DNA of 64,000 bases from Burkholderia gladioli (lineage in GTDB: Bacteria; Pseudomonadota; Gammaproteobacteria; Burkholderiales; Burkholderiaceae), in contig NZ_CP009322.1 in NCBI RefSeq assembly GCF_000959725.1, positions 930,001 through 994,000 on the forward strand, given 5' to 3'. A program made the translations under genes and the position numbers. The notes under the pieces were generated by a model. That model did no database searches, had not been told where the DNA came from, and saw only the letters and a list, made by a program, of their open reading frames with translations. Shown here in pieces: positions 42,185 through 50,900 of this stretch. Positions within the stretch are counted from its first letter, which is position 1. Every line of letters starts with the position of its first letter.

Positions 42185-44812
42185 CTAATCATCCTCGCCC
42201 CACTCGAATTCATGCGGCACGAACACCTTCCCGAGCTTGCGATACTCGCGCTCGGTGGCCTGCAGCAGATGCCGCCAGCCCACCGCCGCGCCTTCCGCGG
42301 CGGCCAGGAAGGCCGCGCCGATCGCGATGTTGTTGATGTTGCCCCCCGACAGCGGCGCGCGCTCGGCCAGCAGGGCGAAGTCGAGGTCGTCGCCGAGCGG
42401 CGTGGCGGCCGGGAAGGCGTTGCGCCACAGCGCGAGCCGCTGCGCCTCGCTCGGGAACGGGTATTCGACGATGAAGCGGAAGCGCCGCAGGAAGGCCTTG
42501 TCGATGTTCTGCAGCAGGTTGGTCGAGAGGATCACGATGCCCTGGTAGGTCTCGATGCGCTGCAGCAGGTAGCCGGTCTGCAGGTTCGCGTAGCGGTCGT
42601 GGGCGTCGCGCGTGTCGGTGCGCTTCGCGAACAGCCCCTCGGCCTCGTCGAAGAACAGCACCACGTTCATCGCCTCGGCCTGGTCGAACAGTTGCGCGAG
42701 CTGCTTCTCGGTCTCGCCGATGTACTTGCTGACGATGCTGGCCAGGTCGATGCGGAACAGGCCCAGGTTCAGCTCGTTGGCGATGATCGAGGCGGCCATG
42801 GTCTTGCCGGTGCCCGAGGGCCCGTGGAACAGCACGCTGAGGTTGCGGCTGGCCTGGTGCTTGGCGTCGAAGCCCCAGCCCTCGACCACCTGGTGCCGGT
42901 TGCGCGCGTAGTGCAGCACCTCGAGCAGCCAGTCGCGCGTCTCGTCGGGCAACACGATGTCGTCGAAGCGGTAGCGCGTGCGTACCTCCTGCGCGACCGC
43001 CAGCTGGGTGCGCTGGCTCTGCTCGCGGCAGGCGTCGAACAGCCGCTGCGTGTCGGGATCGATCGCGTTCGCCGCGTTTGCCGCGTCGGCCGCGCTCGAT
43101 GCGCTCGGGGCTCCGGGCGCGGTTCCGGCCAGAGCGCGGGGAGCCGCACCGGGCGGGGCGGCCGGCGGCGCGGCGGTGCTGGCCGAGGTGGCTCGGGTAC
43201 CGGCCGCCGTCGCGCCGATACGGCGCGCGGGCAGCGGCAGCCGGCCGTCGGGTGCCGGCGTGCGCCGCGGGGCGGGCGGGATGGACGCGGCGGGCGAAGT
43301 GGGCGGGGCGGACGCGACGGCCGGCCTCGACTGCGACGGTGGCGGAGACGACGCCGCCGAAGCGCGCTGCGTGCCGTCGCCGGGCTCGCTGTCATCCCCG
43401 TCGATCAGCTTCCGGCTCGCCGCGTCCTTGAGCGCCATCACGATCTGCGTTTCATTGAACGGGTACTGATTGACGAGCTGCGCCAGCGCGGCCTCGTCGA
43501 CGCGGAACGGGAAATCGGGCAGGTGGCGGCGCCAGATCCGCGCGCGCAGCGCCGTATCGGGCGAGCCCACGCGGATCAGCGCGGCGATCGCGCGATGCGC
43601 CTGGTAGCCGTGCGCGAGATCGGCAAGCCGGCGCGCGGGGCCGTTCAGCACGACGATCAGACGCTGGCTGTCGAACAGCAGCGGCAGCAGCGCGTCGAGC
43701 AGGTCGTCGGTGCCGTCCTGGCTGCCGGTCAGCCATTGACCGTGGGTCAGCACGAGCACGCGGTTGCAGAGCAGCGCGTCGCGGCCGAGTCGCTTGATCC
43801 GAGCCGCCAGCTCGGTGCGATTGCGCTGTCGTTCGGCATCGAACCGCGCGATTGCGCGGCCGTCGAGCAGCGCGCCGTGCATGCCGAGCCGCGCGAGGGT
43901 GGCCGCGGCCAGGCGCTGCAGGCATTCGGTGTCGGCGCCTTGCAGGTGCAGCAGGTAGCTGCCCGCTTCCTCGTCGCCGCCGGCCACCGCCGCGAAGCGC
44001 GCGAGCTGGCGCAGCGCCTGGGCGTCCACCAGTTGTTCGTCGAGTGGGAGGCCGGCGGCGATCGTGGCGAGCGGTTCGTCGAGGCGCAATTGCGGCGCCG
44101 CGCGCGCGAGCAGATAGGCGGCGATCGGCGCGCCGAGCCGGTAGCCGCCCGTGAGCGTGCCGAGGCGCGTGCCGGTGCTGAGCTCGACGAGTTCCCAGGC
44201 GCGCAGCGCGGCATCGCCGGCGAGCCGCGCGAGCAGGCTGTCGGCCCGCATCTCGGCGTCGCCGGCGAGGCGCGCGAGGATCGCGAGCGGAACATGCGCG
44301 GCGCCGGGCTCGGGCGGCGCGGCCTCGGGCCCGGCGAGCGCCTGCAGGATCGCGGCATAACGCGGATCGAGTTCGGGCAGCAGCGCGCAGAGCAGCAGCG
44401 CCTCGTCGCGCGTATCGAGATGGAACAGCAGGCACACATGCATCCATGGCAGGAAGATCGCCGCGCGCACGCTGGCGCTCGCGCGCGCGGCATGACGCCG
44501 CCAGCGTTGCGCGACCGACGCGTCGAGCCCGGCGAGCTGGCGGGTCAGGCGCGCGCGCTCGGCATGGCGCGGCTCGGCGCGCAGCGCCAGCGCCTGGAGC
44601 CGCTCCGAGGCGCCCGGCGCGGCCTCGGGCTGCGCCTCGGCGGTGCGGCCAGGGCCGGCGGCCGGCACGCTCGTGTCGTCGCTGCCTTCGCTGCCGTCGA
44701 GCTGGCGACGCAGCAGCGCGCGCTCGATCAGGATGTCGCCGAGTTCGCGCAGCGCGTCGAGCAGCGCGGCATTGTCGGCATAGGGAGCTTCGTCAACGGC
44801 AGGCATCGGCAT
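42185..44812 (-). CDS. eCIS AAA+ ATPase (Afp15/Pvc15-like)
   Basis: The 875-residue protein has a C-terminal AAA+ module: Walker A 'LFHGPSGTGKTMAAS' (K670), Walker B 'VVLFFDEAEGLF' (D722, E723), 'ILSTNLLQNIDKAFLRRFRF' (sensor 1 and arginine finger) and 'PFPSEAQRLALWRNAFP'. This is the ATPase found in nearly all eCIS loci, needed for particle assembly or cargo loading. Residues 1-440 are an Ala/Leu/Arg-rich N-terminal region that itself resembles a degenerate AAA fold ('NRVLVLTHGQW', 'RLIVVLNGPARRLADLAHGY'). Residues about 450-580 are a Pro/Ala/Ser linker. The start (44810-44812) overlaps the upstream hydroxylase gene by 20 bases. The next gene downstream is the effector candidate. Confidence 0.9.
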   Translation of the reverse strand: MPMPAVDEAPYADNAALLDALRELGDILIERALLRRQLDGSEGSDDTSVPAAGPGRTAEAQPEAAPGASERLQALALRAEPRHAERARLTRQLAGLDASVAQRWRRHAARASASVRAAIFLPWMHVCLLFHLDTRDEALLLCALLPELDPRYAAILQALAGPEAAPPEPGAAHVPLAILARLAGDAEMRADSLLARLAGDAALRAWELVELSTGTRLGTLTGGYRLGAPIAAYLLARAAPQLRLDEPLATIAAGLPLDEQLVDAQALRQLARFAAVAGGDEEAGSYLLHLQGADTECLQRLAAATLARLGMHGALLDGRAIARFDAERQRNRTELAARIKRLGRDALLCNRVLVLTHGQWLTGSQDGTDDLLDALLPLLFDSQRLIVVLNGPARRLADLAHGYQAHRAIAALIRVGSPDTALRARIWRRHLPDFPFRVDEAALAQLVNQYPFNETQIVMALKDAASRKLIDGDDSEPGDGTQRASAASSPPPSQSRPAVASAPPTSPAASIPPAPRRTPAPDGRLPLPARRIGATAAGTRATSASTAAPPAAPPGAAPRALAGTAPGAPSASSAADAANAANAIDPDTQRLFDACREQSQRTQLAVAQEVRTRYRFDDIVLPDETRDWLLEVLHYARNRHQVVEGWGFDAKHQASRNLSVLFHGPSGTGKTMAASIIANELNLGLFRIDLASIVSKYIGETEKQLAQLFDQAEAMNVVLFFDEAEGLFAKRTDTRDAHDRYANLQTGYLLQRIETYQGIVILSTNLLQNIDKAFLRRFRFIVEYPFPSEAQRLALWRNAFPAATPLGDDLDFALLAERAPLSGGNINNIAIGAAFLAAAEGAAVGWRHLLQATEREYRKLGKVFVPHEFEWGEDD

Positions 44813-45302
44813 CGCTCGCAGCGGATTTGAGGAAGTCGGCCAGCAGCACGATGCGCGGCGCGTCGCTGCGGTTCCAGGCCGCGTGCTCGGCGGTATCGTC
44901 GAACACGAAGCCCTCGCCGGGCACCCAGCGGCGCGTCTCGCCGCCCACGCGCAGCGCGCAGTCGCCCTGCGCGCGCAAGGCGAGGTGCAGACGCAGCACG
45001 GCGCCGCTGTAGCCGACGTGCGGCGCGATCTCGGTGCCGGGCGCGAGCCGCGAGAAGCCGGCGTGCTGCAGCCCTGGCACCGTTTCGAGCAGCCGCGCCG
45101 TGGACGGGCAGAACACGCAGTTCTCGAGCAGCGGCCGCCCCGCCAGATAAAGGCCGTAGACGTCCCAGCCGCGGTTGTAGAGCTCGCGCTCGGGCCACGC
45201 GTCGAATTCGCCCGGCAGCAGGGCATCGCACTCGTCGCGAACGATCTGCCAGCCGCGCTCGAGCGTCGCGAGGAACGGGAATGCCGAGGACGGATGGAAC
45301 AT
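44793..45302 (-). CDS. Aspartyl/asparaginyl beta-hydroxylase-like Fe(II)/2-oxoglutarate oxygenase
   Basis: The 169-residue protein fits the Asp_Arg_Hydrox family. 'GTEIAPHVGYSGAVLRLHLAL' supplies H95 for iron and R104/H106 near the co-substrate; 'GEGFVFDDTAEHAAWNRSDAPRIVLL' supplies the second iron His (H140) and the Arg (R150) that holds 2-oxoglutarate. Such enzymes hydroxylate Asp, Asn or Arg side chains, often in proteins. It is short, a bare catalytic domain, without signal peptide or membrane anchor. It is the third of three oxygenase genes in a row inside the eCIS operon and overlaps the AAA+ gene. Its substrate may be a particle subunit or the effector. Confidence 0.82.
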   Translation of the reverse strand: MFHPSSAFPFLATLERGWQIVRDECDALLPGEFDAWPERELYNRGWDVYGLYLAGRPLLENCVFCPSTARLLETVPGLQHAGFSRLAPGTEIAPHVGYSGAVLRLHLALRAQGDCALRVGGETRRWVPGEGFVFDDTAEHAAWNRSDAPRIVLLADFLKSAASDADACR

Positions 45303-45330
45303 GCTGCCTCCGTTCAGAGGGGGAAGGGGC

Positions 45331-46134
45331 TCACCAGAACAGCCGCCAGGCGCCGCCGAGCCACACGCCGTGGCCCTGCAGCGTGATGCGGTACTGGCCC
45401 GGCACGACCGGAAAGCCGCGTGCCTGGTGGTAGCGCGTGCCCGAATGCACGAACAGCGCGCCGCTGCGATAGGCATGCTCGCGCGTCGGCGCATGGCGCA
45501 GCCGCGCCTGCTGGTGCGCGCCGTCGCCGACTGGCGCGGCCTCGTGCCCGAAGCCCCAGAGCCGCATGCCGGCCCCGGCCTCGGGCAGCGCGAGCGGCAG
45601 CGTGAAGGACAGCGTGGCGAGCGGCGTGGCCTCGCCGGCGAGCCGCGCGCGCGCGTCGAGACCGAGCGCGAGATGCGCGGTATCGACATGGATCGGGTTG
45701 CCGGGAAACGCATCGCCGTCGCGCTGGCGGAACCAGTCGCCATGCAGCACGTCGTGCTCGGCGCGCGCGGCGAATTCGGCATGGGCGCCGAAGATATGGA
45801 AGCCGGGCAGCGCCGTGTCGGGCTCGGTCTCGGCCAGGTAGGCCACGGCGGCGTCGAGCCGCGCGGCAAGTGTCGCGGCGACGCTGGCGTAGAGCGCGCC
45901 GAACTGCGCGAGCAGCAGCGGGTTGTAGCGCACGGCGAGCCGCGCATAGGGGCGCGCCGGGTTTGCGGTGAGATCGTAGTAGTTGGTGGCGCCGAGCGTG
46001 TGGAACGGCAGGCGCGCGTGGCGCGCGATCCAGAACGCGTCGAGATCGTGCAGCCGCTCGACGAGCGCGGCGGCGCCGGCCGCGTCGAGCAGAGCATGCT
46101 CGAATTCGAGGGGGTCCGGGGTCTCGCCGTTCAT
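45331..46134 (-). CDS. 2-oxoglutarate/Fe(II) oxygenase-like protein, 267 aa
   Basis: Not a named family that I recognise, but the iron site is readable: 'GNPIHVDTAHLALGLD' (H149, D151), 'TRYHQARGFPVVPGQYRITLQGHG' (distal H236, Arg249 for 2-oxoglutarate), spaced as in 2OG-Fe(II) dioxygenases. Strands such as 'PLATLSFTLPLALPEAGAGMRLWGF' fit the jelly-roll fold. It is a paralogue of the gene on its upstream side: both share 'PGFHI', HxD, HQA, 'RITLQGHG' and a final aromatic pair (LFW/LYW). The start is at 46132-46134. It has no export signal, so it acts in the cytoplasm, where particles are assembled. Confidence 0.7.
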   Translation of the reverse strand: MNGETPDPLEFEHALLDAAGAAALVERLHDLDAFWIARHARLPFHTLGATNYYDLTANPARPYARLAVRYNPLLLAQFGALYASVAATLAARLDAAVAYLAETEPDTALPGFHIFGAHAEFAARAEHDVLHGDWFRQRDGDAFPGNPIHVDTAHLALGLDARARLAGEATPLATLSFTLPLALPEAGAGMRLWGFGHEAAPVGDGAHQQARLRHAPTREHAYRSGALFVHSGTRYHQARGFPVVPGQYRITLQGHGVWLGGAWRLFW

Positions 46135-46153
46135 CGTCGCCTCGCCATCGGGC

Positions 46154-46855
46154 TCACCAGTAGAGAATGAAATGGCCGTCGTCGCGCCGCAGGCCATGCC
46201 CTTGCAGCGTGATGCGCTCGACGCTGCCGTCGCAGGCGAGCACCGCCTGGTGCGTGACCAGCCCGTCGTGGACGATCAGCATGCCGTCGCGGTACGGGAA
46301 GAATTCGGGCTCGCCCAGTTGCGCCGCTTCGCCCGCCTCGCCGCTCCATTGGTTGAGGCCGCTGCCGGGCGGCGTGGACAGCGACAGCGTGAAGCTGACG
46401 AGGTCGCCCGGCCCGGGCCGCCGGCCCGGATAGACGTCCTGGAACTGCAGGTCGCGGTGCACCTTGGCGACCGGGCCGCCGAACACGGGGTTCGGCAGGT
46501 AGATGTGGAAACCGGGCAGCGCCGCGTCGTCGGCGAGTGCCGCCGGCGCGTCGAGGCAATCGGCGAGCGCGGCGGCAACCCGGTCGAGCAGCGGCTGGAA
46601 CATGCCGGCCAGCAGCGCGTTGCTGGCGCGGCGCGCGGCGCCGTCGTGATAGAGGCCGGTGCCGCCGCCGGCACAGTCGAGATAGGCGGCCAGGCCGAGC
46701 GTGTAGAACGGCACGAGCGGATGACGCTGGCGCCAGTGGGCGCGCGCCAGCATCACCCGCATCACCCACGCCTCGCGTGCGTCGTCGTCGAGCAGGTCCA
46801 GGTGGACCGGCTCCTGCCATTGCCTTGCCGGCGCGGGGGCGAAGCTGCCGTTCAT
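46154..46855 (-). CDS. 2-oxoglutarate/Fe(II) oxygenase-like protein, 233 aa
   Basis: This paralogue of the next gene has the same layout: 'LPGFHIYLPNPVFGGPVAKVHRDLQFQDVYPG' (H133, D135 of the HxD motif), 'MLIVHDGLVTHQAVLACDGSVERITLQGHG' (distal H202, Arg214) and a C-terminal 'HFILYW'. The HRDLQ segment and the Thr/Ser-rich strand 'LVSFTLSLSTPP' agree with the double-stranded beta-helix fold. The N-terminal third ('LPLVPFYTLGLAAYLD'-like helix region) is shared in outline with the paralogue. It is positioned between the fibre-tip gene and the other oxygenases, with gaps of only 20-33 bp, so it is part of the eCIS operon. Substrate unknown. Confidence 0.7.
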   Translation of the reverse strand: MNGSFAPAPARQWQEPVHLDLLDDDAREAWVMRVMLARAHWRQRHPLVPFYTLGLAAYLDCAGGGTGLYHDGAARRASNALLAGMFQPLLDRVAAALADCLDAPAALADDAALPGFHIYLPNPVFGGPVAKVHRDLQFQDVYPGRRPGPGDLVSFTLSLSTPPGSGLNQWSGEAGEAAQLGEPEFFPYRDGMLIVHDGLVTHQAVLACDGSVERITLQGHGLRRDDGHFILYW

Positions 46856-46888
46856 GCGTGCGATTCCCTTCGGTTCAGGCCGGCGCCG

Positions 46889-47857
46889 TCACGCCTGGCC
46901 CTGCGTGCCGTCGCCGACGATGCGCGTCAGGGCCCGCGTCAGCAGGCGCCGCTCGTGGTTGGATAGCGGCTGGCCGACCACCTCCTGGAGGCTGTCGAGG
47001 AACAGGTCGATATTGCGCTTGATCAGCACCAGATCATGACGGTTCGCGTCGTTGTCGTTGATCTGCACGAGCGCGCGCACGCCGTCGGCGAACAGCGCGC
47101 GGTGCTCCGTCGAGATGCTGCGCCCGCTCAGTTCGACGAAGGCGGCGATCACGGACTGCAGATCGGCGTCGGCGATGCGATTATCGGCCGCCTCGCCCGG
47201 CGGCGTGGCCGAACACACGATCCGGCGTAGCGCGGATGCGAACTGACGGCGTTCGATTTCGCCGCTGGCGGGCCTGATGGTGTCGCCGAGCACCTGGATC
47301 AGGTCGTCGACGCGGCCGTCGATCACGCGCTGCGTGGAGGCGAGCATCGAGGCGCGCAGCGCGCCCGACTGGATCTCGCCGCGCAGTTGCGAGAACGCGT
47401 CGGCCATCGCGCTGACCACGCCGCCGCCCGCGCTGGCCGTGCCGCCCAGGCCGCCGTGATCGACCGGAATCCAGTAGAACTCGACCTTCGGCGCCGGCAC
47501 GAAGTCGGGCACCGCGGTCAGCCGCACCGTCCAGACTTCGCCGCGGCGCACCGGCAGCGTGAACGAACCGGGCACCGGCACATAGACGTTCTGCGGTCCC
47601 TTCTTCGACGGCTGGCTCGGCAAGTGGTAGGCCACGCCGGTGGCGTAGACGAAGCTGGTGAGCGCGCCGCCGGCACCCGCCGTGGAGCCTTCGAAGGTGC
47701 CGAAATAATTGAGCGACTGGCCGCTGGCCGGCTGGCCGATGGTGGCCATCACGAAGCCGTCGGTGGCGGCGGTCTGGCTGAATTCGCCCTGGGCATTGAG
47801 GTTGCCCTGGTTGTAGGCGGTGCGTGCTCCGAACGTCATGGCTGCTGGGGTCGACAT
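46889..47857 (-). CDS. Free-standing copy of the eCIS fibre C-terminal module
   Basis: The 322-residue protein is closely similar to the last roughly 350 residues of the 1,231-residue fibre upstream. Shared features are a beta-rich block ('GEFSQTAATDGFVMATIGQP', 'NVYVPVPGSFTLPVRRGEVWTVRLTAVPDF', 'VEFYWIPV') and a helical block ('RIVCSATPPG', 'NRHDLVLIKRNIDLFLDSLQEVV', 'RRLLTRALTRIVGDG'). It lacks the fibre's attachment and shaft regions. The start (47855-47857) has ggga/gag eight to ten bases upstream. It could be an alternative tip, a decoy or a trimerisation partner of the fibre. It is not recognised as a named family. Confidence 0.75.
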   Translation of the reverse strand: MSTPAAMTFGARTAYNQGNLNAQGEFSQTAATDGFVMATIGQPASGQSLNYFGTFEGSTAGAGGALTSFVYATGVAYHLPSQPSKKGPQNVYVPVPGSFTLPVRRGEVWTVRLTAVPDFVPAPKVEFYWIPVDHGGLGGTASAGGGVVSAMADAFSQLRGEIQSGALRASMLASTQRVIDGRVDDLIQVLGDTIRPASGEIERRQFASALRRIVCSATPPGEAADNRIADADLQSVIAAFVELSGRSISTEHRALFADGVRALVQINDNDANRHDLVLIKRNIDLFLDSLQEVVGQPLSNHERRLLTRALTRIVGDGTQGQA

Positions 47858-47937
47858 CGTAATCTCCCGGGTTGACACGGTTGGATGGTTCGCGATGGGT
47901 CGGAAAGCGCGCGGCGGCTCGCGGCCGCCGCGCGGGG

Positions 47938-50900
47938 TCACTCACGGTCGGCGCCCGACCCGTCGCCGACCAGGCGCACCAGCGCCCGGGTCAGCATGCG
48001 CCGCTGTCCTGTGTCGAACTGCATGTTGACGACTTTCTGCACGTTGTCGAGGAACAGCTCGATGTTCTGCCGGATCAGGTTCAGATCGTGGCGGTTCTCG
48101 GCCGTGTCGTTGATGCGCACCAGCGCGGCGATGCCGTCGGCCATCAGCGAGCGTTCGCCGCCGTCGAGGCTGCGGCCGATGGCTTGCGCGAACGCGTCGA
48201 CCAGCGTCGCCACGCTGGCCTGGAAGCCCTCGGACGTGGTGTGGACCGGCGCCGTGCCGGGTGCGCAGACGATCTTCGCGAGCTCGTCGGTAAAGCGCTG
48301 GCGGGCCGCGTCGTCGGGGTTCATGTGCACGGCGTCGCCGAGCACGCGCGTGAGATCGCCCATGCGCTGGTCGATCGCCTCTTGCGAGGCGCCGATCATG
48401 CCGCCGAACTGGCCGGTATGCAGCGCCTCGCGCACTTTCGCGATCTGCGCGGCCAGGCCGCCGCCGGGCAGCGACCTGACGCCGGCGGCCATCGCCCGCG
48501 CCTGGTCGTCGGCCGTGCCGGGCGCGGCGTCGGCCGAGGCCGGCGAGGCCGGCGAGGCTCCGGCGCCGCTGCCACGGGCGTCGCCGGCCGCATCGGCCAG
48601 TGCGGGTGCGATGGCGGCATACGCCGCGTCGCCGCCGGGCAGGGGCCGGTTCGCGAGCATCGAGCTTGCGGTGCCGCCGCCGAACGGCACCCAGTAGAAC
48701 TCGACCGAGGGGTCGTTGCCGTCGTCGGGCGAGGATTGCAGGTCGATTCGCCAGGTTTCGCCCTTGCGGACGAACAGCGTGAACGTGCCGGGCACGGGAA
48801 TGCGCGTCTTGCCGCCCTTCTTGCCGTTGTCGACCGTCTGGGCGATACCCAGGGCGTAGGTGAAGGCCGTGGTCTCGCTGCCGTCGAGCGTGGTACCGGT
48901 GAGCAGGCCGAAGTAATTGCCGCCGCCAAGGTTCGGATTGCCGACCGTCGCGGTTACGCAGCCGTCGGTCGAGGCTACCTGGCTGAACGTGCGTCGAGTG
49001 GAGTCGCCGCTCATGCTGTGCCACGAATACGCCTGGCGCACGCCGAGCATCGCCACGGTGCCGCCCGCGACCAGGGCGTCGCTCACCGTGAGCTGCTGGG
49101 TGCCCACGCTGGTGGCGGTGAGCGAGGTGGCCGTGACGCCCGATTTGTCGACCGTCAGCGCGGGCGGGTTCTGGCCTTTCTCGCCCACGCTGAGCAGCGT
49201 CTTGCCGCTGTCGTCGCCTTGCACCGCCACGCTGACGGTGGCCGTCAGCGTCTTGACCTCCAGATCGTCCACGTCGAGGCTGCCGGTGGTGAAGTTGACG
49301 TCGCCGTCCACCTGCAGCACGTAGCGGCTCTGCACGCTGCCGAGCGGCACGTTGATCGCCACCGTGTTGCGCAGCGGGCTGTCGGGCGCGTCGCTGATCT
49401 TGTTGGCCACCACCAGCATGGCCGGCGGCTCGTCGTCAGCGTCGGGGTCGGGGTTCACGCCGAAGTAGCCGAGCACGGACGGCGTGATCAGGAACGCCGA
49501 GGTGGCCGCGAACAGCTGCTCGTCGGGCGGCGAACCGCCGTCGGGCAGCACCAGCGTGAGCGAGGTGTCCGAGTCGACCGTCTTCACGCGCATCCATTCG
49601 GGCAGCGCGACGCTCCTGGCGACGGTCAGCGTGGTGCCGGGCACCAGCGGCGCGGCGCTGCCGCCCGCGATCGTCACCTGGGTGCCGGTGCTGCTGATCG
49701 TGCCGTCGCCCTGCTTGTCGGTGCCGTCGGGCGGGCAGTACTGGTAGTCGCTTCCCGCCAGGTCGACGGCGAACGCCGCGTCGATCGTGACCGTCGTGTC
49801 GTTGACGATCGCCTTCACCGCGCGCGTCTGCTTGGCCGAGGTGGCGGCGGTGAAGCTCGCGATCACGAGCTTGCCGCCCACCTCGCACTTGGACTTGAAT
49901 TTCGTGCCGATGCCGGTGATGGTGCTGCCGTCGGAGCTGATCGTGCCGTCCCCCGGCTTCGGCGCGCTGCCGTCGGTCGCGGCGTACTGATAGGCCGATT
50001 GCGTGACGATCACCGGCAACTGCTGCTGCACCACCAGTTCGGTGTCGCTGTGGATCTCGCTGATCACGCCGGTGAGTTGCATGACCGAGCCGATCGAGAT
50101 CAGGTCGCCCACCGATACCTGCTGCGTGAACACGGTCTGGTAGCCCTGCAGCACGCTGTTGCTCAGCGAGGTGACATAACCGCTGCCGACCACCGAGTGC
50201 CCGCCGCCGACCGACAGCGAGCCGATCGGGTTGACGTTGCGGATCCCGACGTTGCCGTCGTTGTAATAGAGGTTGCTGGTGGGCGAGCCGACCGTCTCGA
50301 GGGTCCAGTAGCTGAGCATGGGCAGGTTCTTCAGCTTCGAGCCGTTGCCCTCGAAGCTCTGCGCGCGCACCGCGCCGTTGGCGAGGATCGAGGCGGCCGT
50401 GATCTCGCCGCCCACGTCGAGCGCCGATTGCGGATCGCGGTCGATCAGGCCGATGCCGACATAGCGGTTCGGCGCGATGCTCAGCGCGTGGCGGCCCGGG
50501 GTGCCGTCGCCGGCATTGACCGCGGCCTGCGTGCCGAGGCCGACCGAGCCGTCGAGCCCGACCTCGACGAGGCTGCTGTTCGCGTCGAGGCCGAAGCGCG
50601 CCAGCAGCGCGCGCTGGTAGGTGTAGCTGATGCGATCGAGCGCGGGGTCGAAGGCACGGTCGACCTTGACCAACTGCTTGTCGGCATCGACCGAGACGAT
50701 GGTGCGCAACTGGGCGAGGCCGAAGACGGTCTTGCCGTCCCGCTGCAGGGTCACGGGCGGATCGGACCTGAGCTGGTCGCCGATCTGGAAGAACGGCGAG
50801 ATGGGCACGGTGAAGGTGACGTCGATGCCGTTCGAGCTGATCGCGCCGGGCCCGTCGAAGGTGAGCGGCTGGATCTCGAGGTTCGCGTAGGGCTGGCTGG

